This document shows, piece after piece, positions 59,672-64,000 of a DNA stretch of 64,000 nt. Under the pieces are notes generated by a model. That model made no database searches. It saw only the letters and a list, made by a program, of their open reading frames with translations, and had not been told where the DNA came from. The stretch lies in NCBI GenBank assembly GCA_048500275.1, contig JASNYI010000001.1, positions 1,240,001-1,304,000 on the forward strand, read 5' to 3'. Numbering within the stretch: position 1 is the first letter of the stretch; each line of letters begins with the position of its first letter. This stretch comes from UBA5066 sp048500275. Lineage in GTDB: Bacteria > Acidobacteriota > Thermoanaerobaculia > UBA5066. Position numbers and translations under genes: made by a program.

Positions 59672-59873
59672 CTGCGCACCTCCGCGGGATCGCCGCTCAC
59701 GGAACCGGGCGCCCCGGCTCGCCTGACGACAAGGTTAGCTCCGGACGCGCCGCGTCAGGAGGAGAAACCGGTCGCCCTGGCCTCGGTCGACCCCGTGGCC
59801 GCACTCGCCCTCCTCGACTCCGACGGCCTTCCCGCAGAACGTACAACGTGGAACGCAGGGCAGACCCCCGGTG

Positions 59874-60305
59874 CTAGGCCGAGAGCCTGGCGACGACGTC
59901 CGCGACGGCGCGCTCCACCTCCGGGGTCATCGGCGCGCCGAGGTCGAACCGCTTCGCCGAGATGCCGACGAGGACGAGGCTTTGCGGGAGCTGCCCGAGA
60001 GCGCGGGCGAGCTCGATTCCCTCCGCCACGCCCGCGCCGTGGGTCGTCGCCCAGGAGACGTCGGCGGGGAGAGGCGCGGCGAGGGCGTCGACCTCGACGA
60101 TCGTGCCGGCCGGGTCGTCCGAAACGACGGCGTCGACGACGACGACGTCGTCGTGAGGACCCCAGAGCCCGACGAGGCCCGGAGCGTCGCCCCCGTGCTC
60201 GTGAAGGACGAGCGTCATCGAGGGGGCGAGGCGGCGGACCGTCTCCCAGCCCGCCGCGTCGTCTCCCCGGAGGTCGTTCCCGACGCCGATGACGATGCGT
60301 GCCAC
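59874..60305 (-). CDS. [NiFe]-hydrogenase maturation protease (HyaD/HycI/M52 family)
   Basis: 143-residue endopeptidase that trims the C-terminus of [NiFe]-hydrogenase large subunits after nickel insertion. The opening IVIGVGNDLRGDDAAGWETVRRL carries the nickel-sensing Asp. VVVVDAVVSDDPAGTI and TTHGAGVAEGIELARAL supply the second metal region. It starts with GTG 60305. No [NiFe] structural gene is in this window, so the genome probably encodes one elsewhere, in addition to the [FeFe] enzyme. Confidence 0.85.
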   Translation of the reverse strand: MARIVIGVGNDLRGDDAAGWETVRRLAPSMTLVLHEHGGDAPGLVGLWGPHDDVVVVDAVVSDDPAGTIVEVDALAAPLPADVSWATTHGAGVAEGIELARALGQLPQSLVLVGISAKRFDLGAPMTPEVERAVADVVARLSA

Positions 60306-60364
60306 GAAGGTGGAGTATCTCGCTGTACGCACGCTCGCGGCGGACCGTGTAGGACGGGCGAGGA

Positions 60365-62317
60365 CTACGGCGCCCGTCTCTCCGCCGTTCCGATGACCCG
60401 TCCCGTCCGGGCGTCTCGGACCTCGCCCCCCGGCGGCACCGGCCGCTCGAGGGACACGCGGAACGGAGCCGGCTGGACCGGCGGAAGGCGGAGGGCGTCC
60501 TGGCCTCGCCCCCTCGACGTCACGACCTCGACGTCCCGCTTCTCGGGGCCGAAAAAGAGGACGAGCGAGCCTGGGGTCGATGCCACACGCGCCTCGCGGC
60601 CTTCGAAGACGAGCCCTTCCAGGCTGGACAGAGAGAGGACGCGAGGCGGCCGCGGGTCGAACCAGTAGAGATCGAGCCCTCCCGCCCGCGAGCGGGCGCG
60701 GAGACCCAGCGCGGCATCCGGCGCCCGGAGCGCCTCGAGACCGGCCCGACGGCCCGGGTCGAGGCGCGCAGGGTCGACGACGACGACCTCCGCTCCGAAG
60801 TCGCGCAGCATCGCCAGCGCGACGACCCCGTCGACCGAGGCCTGGAGCTTCGCCGCCCACCGGTGGGGCAGCGGCTCGAACGTGAACCAGCCGTTGACGA
60901 CGCGGCGTCCGTGGGCGAGCTGGTCCACCCAGGCCCGGGTCGCCTCGTCTCGCCCCATCGGGTAGTGGGCGACGATCGCGCCGGGAGGCAGAGCCGAACG
61001 CACGGCCGCCGCCGCCGGCGTGGCGTCCGGGAAGCGGTAGGAGGGGACGTCCGCCGGCCAGGAGTCGAGGGCGACGAGGGCGCAGGCCGCGACGGACGTG
61101 GCCCGGGACGGGAAGCGCCTCCGGAGCAGGCCGAACGCGAGGGCCGCCGCCGCTCCCAGAGCGATTCCGTAGGGCTGGTCGAACCGGTGGATCCCGCGAA
61201 GGGACTTCAGGATCGGCAGGTGCCGGGCCGCCGCGTAGGGGCCCGGTCCGACGGGCCGGCCCGCCGCCCGAACCACAGGCCCCAGCGCCGCGAGGAAGAA
61301 CACGGCGGCCGCAAGCACCCACGGGACGGGGGAACGCGCCGTCTCGTACCGGTTCCTCGCGGAAAAGACCGCCCAGAGAACGAGAGCGGCGAGAACCGTC
61401 AGGGTCGGAAAGAAGGCCGCGGCGCCGAGGGGGAAGCCCGGGACCGCGGCTTCGAGCAGGTCGCGGACGGGGCCGCCGAAGATCCCGCCGTGGAGGACCG
61501 AGAGCAGGTCCGCGGCGTGCGCTTCGAAGGTCGTCCCGTCCGTGACGACGCCGAACCCGTCCGCCACCTCGAAGTAGGGGCGGTTGTAGAGAGCGGCCGG
61601 GATGATGGCAACGATCGCCGTGCCGCCGAGAGCCGCGACTCGCCGGGGCCTTCGGAAGTCGGCTCCGGCGGCGAACGGGAGCGCCACGACTCCGAAGAGA
61701 GCGGTCAGGGCCGTACCGTAAAGGCTCGTGAACCCCTGCGCGAATACGAGCGCGCCGAACGTCGCGAGCCGGCCCGCCCGCCCCGACCGCTGCCAATCGA
61801 GAGCGGCAGAGAGGGCAAGGAGGCCGAGCCCGGTCGCAAGCGTGTTGAGCACGCCGAGCGAGTTCATCCGGGATGGCCCCCATGAGACGAGGAGGGCCGC
61901 CAGGAGCGCCCCGAGGCCCGGACCGGCGACGCGTGCGTAGAAAGCGTAGAGCGCGACGGTGAACGAGACGAGCGCGAGGTAGTAAGGGACGTTCACACCC
62001 AGGGGCACGGATCCGGAGAGGCGCGCGAACGGGTACCCGATCAGGGACGGCAGCGGATACCACTCCCCCAGGGCAATCGCGTTCGGGGCGGGAGCGAAGA
62101 CGCGATCGTCGCGGGCGGAGAAGTCCCCGCGGTCGAACCGGGCCCACGCCCGCGCCATCGCTGTGGCGTTCGTCGTCGGGTCGTCCAGGACGTGCGCGTC
62201 CGGCCGGGCGGCGACGAGGTGGGTCGCAGGGCGGAGGAACGTCCGGTGGAGGACAAGGAGCGGGAGGAGGAGCGCGAACGCCCAGGCGAGTCGAAGCCAG
62301 GGATCGCGCCCCCCCAC
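60365..62317 (-). CDS. large polytopic membrane protein, GT-C-like
   Basis: 650 residues from GTG 62317; a TTG at 62323 overlapping the amylase stop is an alternative start. About eleven to thirteen membrane helices lie between residues 5 and 400. An early loop has the acidic sequence PDAHVLDDPTTNATAMARAWARFDRGDFSARDD. The C-terminal 230 residues are soluble, with IVAHYPMGRDEATRAWVDQLAHGRRVVNGW and a beta-rich end. The layout matches GT-C type or YfhO-like envelope glycosyltransferases, but no family-specific motif is certain. It is downstream of the amylase gene, so it is possibly co-transcribed with it. Confidence 0.6.
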   Translation of the reverse strand: MGGRDPWLRLAWAFALLLPLLVLHRTFLRPATHLVAARPDAHVLDDPTTNATAMARAWARFDRGDFSARDDRVFAPAPNAIALGEWYPLPSLIGYPFARLSGSVPLGVNVPYYLALVSFTVALYAFYARVAGPGLGALLAALLVSWGPSRMNSLGVLNTLATGLGLLALSAALDWQRSGRAGRLATFGALVFAQGFTSLYGTALTALFGVVALPFAAGADFRRPRRVAALGGTAIVAIIPAALYNRPYFEVADGFGVVTDGTTFEAHAADLLSVLHGGIFGGPVRDLLEAAVPGFPLGAAAFFPTLTVLAALVLWAVFSARNRYETARSPVPWVLAAAVFFLAALGPVVRAAGRPVGPGPYAAARHLPILKSLRGIHRFDQPYGIALGAAAALAFGLLRRRFPSRATSVAACALVALDSWPADVPSYRFPDATPAAAAVRSALPPGAIVAHYPMGRDEATRAWVDQLAHGRRVVNGWFTFEPLPHRWAAKLQASVDGVVALAMLRDFGAEVVVVDPARLDPGRRAGLEALRAPDAALGLRARSRAGGLDLYWFDPRPPRVLSLSSLEGLVFEGREARVASTPGSLVLFFGPEKRDVEVVTSRGRGQDALRLPPVQPAPFRVSLERPVPPGGEVRDARTGRVIGTAERRAP

Positions 62318-62319
62318 GC

Positions 62320-63975
62320 TCAACGGACGCGCCAGATCCCCGTCCCGCGCGCGGGAAGCGTGACGCGGATCGCCCCCGGGCTCCCGCTCGGGTCCCCGGC
62401 CGAGCCGTCGGCGAAGACCTTCTCGAACGAGGTCCCGCTCACGGCGTAAGGACCGGCCACGACGAAGCCGTCGGAGAGGTTGTGGACGACGAGAACGGTC
62501 TCGCCGGCCGCCTGACGGAGAAAGGCGAGCGCCGGAGAGACGCCCGCCAGCGGCGAGAGGAGGGTGAGGTCCCCTTTCGCCAGGGCGGGGGCCGACTTTC
62601 GAGCCCGGATCAGACTCCGGTAGCGGGAGAGGAGCGAAGCCGGGTCTCCCGTCTGCGTCGCGACGTTCGCGGTCTCGCGCCCGGGGGCGAAGCCGAACCA
62701 GGGCGTCCCCGTCGTGAAGCCGCCGCCCGGCGAGGCGTCCCAGGGCATCGGGGTCCTCTTCGACTCGTCTCCCCCGGTCGGCCCGTTCTCGATCCCGACC
62801 TCCTCCCCGTAGTAGAGGAACGGCGCGCCCGGAAGCGTCAGCAGGATCGCCGCCGCGTTTCGAAGGCGTCCCTGATTCCGCCCGAGCTGCGTGGCGAGCC
62901 GGGCCTGGTCGTGGTTCGTCAGGAAGGGCGCGTCGAGGGCTCCCGCCGGGTAGACCCTCCGCATCTCGTCGAGCTTGGCGGCGATCGGCGCCCCGTTGCT
63001 CTCGGTCACGGCGCGCAGGACCCGCTCCGCGAGCGGAAAGTTGAAGCTGGCCGGCAGCTCGTCGCCGAACGGGATCGAGGGCGAGCCGTAGTAGGTCGCG
63101 ATGACGTTCGTGTCGGCCCAGTTCTCGCCCACGAGGAGAGCGCCCGGCTTCACGCGCCTCACGTGCGCGGAGAGCTCCTTCAGCGCCGCGTGCGTCTCCG
63201 CCGTGTCGGCCTGCCCCGCCCCCGCCCCCGTCTCGACGAGGTAGCGCGTGGCGTCGAGACGGAAACCGTCGAGGCCGCGCTCGAGCCAGAGGGAGGCGAC
63301 CCGCTTCATCTCCTCCCTGAGCGCCGGCGACCGCCAGTTGAGGTCGGGCATCCCTCCCCAGAAGACGCCGTAGTAGTACTGGTCGCCGCTCCGGTGCCAC
63401 GTGCCGTTGTTGCCGCCCCAGGGCTGCTTCCACCCCGGGTCCGTCGCGCTCCAGACGTAGAAGTCGCGGTACGGCGAGGAGGGAGACGCCGCGGCCGAGA
63501 CGAACCAGGGGTGCCCCGAGCCGCTGTGGTTGACGACGAGGTCCACGATGACCCGGATCCCCCGGCGGTGCGCCTCGTCGAGGAGCCTCAGGAAGCCGGC
63601 GTTCGTGCCATAGTCGGAGGCGATCTTCCCGTAGTCGATGGTGTCGTAGCCGTGGTAGCTCGGAGACTCGAAGACCGGCATGAGCCAGAGGGCGTCGACG
63701 CCGAGGTCGGTGCCGGTCGAGGGGTCCCCGTCGTTGAGGTAGTCGAGACGGGAGATCAGGCCGTCGAGGTCCCCCTTCCCGTCCCCGTCGGAGTCCTGGA
63801 AGCTCCTCACGAAGACCTCGTAGAAGACCGCACCGCGGGCCCACTCGAGCTGCCACCCGGCCTCCGAGGGTCTCCCCGGCACCGGCACGACCTCGCGCTC
63901 GGCCGGAGACACGCTCGCGCAGGTGAGCGCCGCCAGGGCCATCGAAAGGGCGAAGAAGAAACGTACAGAGCGCAT
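62320..63975 (-). CDS. exported GH13 alpha-amylase-family enzyme
   Basis: 551-residue (beta/alpha)8 glycoside hydrolase. The signal peptide MRSVRFFFALSMALAALTC may end at a lipid-modified Cys19, but the lipobox is weak. Conserved regions are DLVVNHS (region I), GFRLDATRY (region II, nucleophile Asp), VGENW (region III, acid/base Glu) and FLTNHDQ (region IV). An early EVFVRSFQDSDGDGKGDLDGL has the calcium-binding pattern of subfamily members such as oligo-1,6-glucosidase or alpha-glucosidase. It acts on alpha-glucans outside the cytoplasm. Exact specificity is not evident. The 25 bases after it are the window end. Confidence 0.92.
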   Translation of the reverse strand: MRSVRFFFALSMALAALTCASVSPAEREVVPVPGRPSEAGWQLEWARGAVFYEVFVRSFQDSDGDGKGDLDGLISRLDYLNDGDPSTGTDLGVDALWLMPVFESPSYHGYDTIDYGKIASDYGTNAGFLRLLDEAHRRGIRVIVDLVVNHSGSGHPWFVSAAASPSSPYRDFYVWSATDPGWKQPWGGNNGTWHRSGDQYYYGVFWGGMPDLNWRSPALREEMKRVASLWLERGLDGFRLDATRYLVETGAGAGQADTAETHAALKELSAHVRRVKPGALLVGENWADTNVIATYYGSPSIPFGDELPASFNFPLAERVLRAVTESNGAPIAAKLDEMRRVYPAGALDAPFLTNHDQARLATQLGRNQGRLRNAAAILLTLPGAPFLYYGEEVGIENGPTGGDESKRTPMPWDASPGGGFTTGTPWFGFAPGRETANVATQTGDPASLLSRYRSLIRARKSAPALAKGDLTLLSPLAGVSPALAFLRQAAGETVLVVHNLSDGFVVAGPYAVSGTSFEKVFADGSAGDPSGSPGAIRVTLPARGTGIWRVR

Positions 63976-64000
63976 CCGGACCTCCGGGCCTCGGCCCTCG

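Noticed and set aside
59672..59873. Remnant of cydA upstream of cydB
   Set aside because: No frame on either strand shows CydA helices or heme-ligand motifs; the stretch is too short and unrecognisable.

Overview
The window is one continuous, very GC-rich (about 70%) bacterial chromosome segment, densely packed with genes on both strands. The protein set points to a Gram-negative, anaerobic or facultatively anaerobic member of the Acidobacteriota, perhaps the Thermoanaerobaculia/Holophagae side. That placement is an inference from content: BamD and many lipoproteins, propeller-type sensor kinases, Ser/Thr kinases with TolB-like propellers, an M2 dipeptidase, trimeric [FeFe]-hydrogenase genes and a Tes/Mss-like radical SAM lipid enzyme. 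No rRNA operon or phylogenetic marker was available to confirm it.

Layout. 1-3258 (minus): rlmN (cut by the edge), a small unknown gene, and a prenyl-synthase plus FAD-reductase pair. 3404-6483 (plus): a B12-binding radical SAM/DUF2344 fusion and a PTPS-III-type pterin enzyme. 6578-10263 (minus): a putative membrane-spanning-lipid synthase, an FAD oxidoreductase and an EcsC-family protein. 10345-13250 (plus): periplasmic cyclophilin, AmgK-like kinase, tatA, htpX. 13308-26715 (minus): a 13-kb [FeFe]-hydrogenase locus holding the structural trimer hydCBA, maturases hydF and hydG, aspA, a hydrogenase-like sensor fused to a histidine kinase, a receiver-kinase hybrid, a response regulator, a GAF histidine kinase and a Fis-type HTH protein. 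26838-29363 (minus): envelope proteins including bamD and a PASTA protein. 29429-31299 (plus): PHP phosphoesterase and endonuclease IV.

31300-33219 is an accessory patch: a truncated propeller gene and a vapBC pair, flanked by two inverted copies of a roughly 200-nt element that folds into a long hairpin with covarying stems. 33220-41702 carries an M2 peptidase, polytopic membrane proteins, a GT39-type glycosyltransferase and parE/gyrB. 41779-51973 is a signalling and proteolysis cluster: two Ser/Thr kinases, HIT protein, S1C protease, giant propeller histidine kinase. 52081-55834 has rtcB, a hydrolase and another GT39 enzyme. 56102-57275 has a triheme lipoprotein, tRNA-His, tRNA-Arg and a duplicated tRNA-Arg 3' half. 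57276-63975 has a dicarboxylate symporter, an orphan cydB, a [NiFe]-hydrogenase maturation protease, a large membrane protein and a GH13 amylase.

How it works together. The hydrogenase locus looks like an H2-producing, NADH-linked enzyme whose expression or activity is tied to an H2/redox sensor and several phosphorelay proteins in the same transcript. The NADH subunit is the short form without ferredoxin-domain extensions, which suggests non-bifurcating chemistry. HydE is not in the window. The most novel-looking signal is the pair of structured elements around vapBC.
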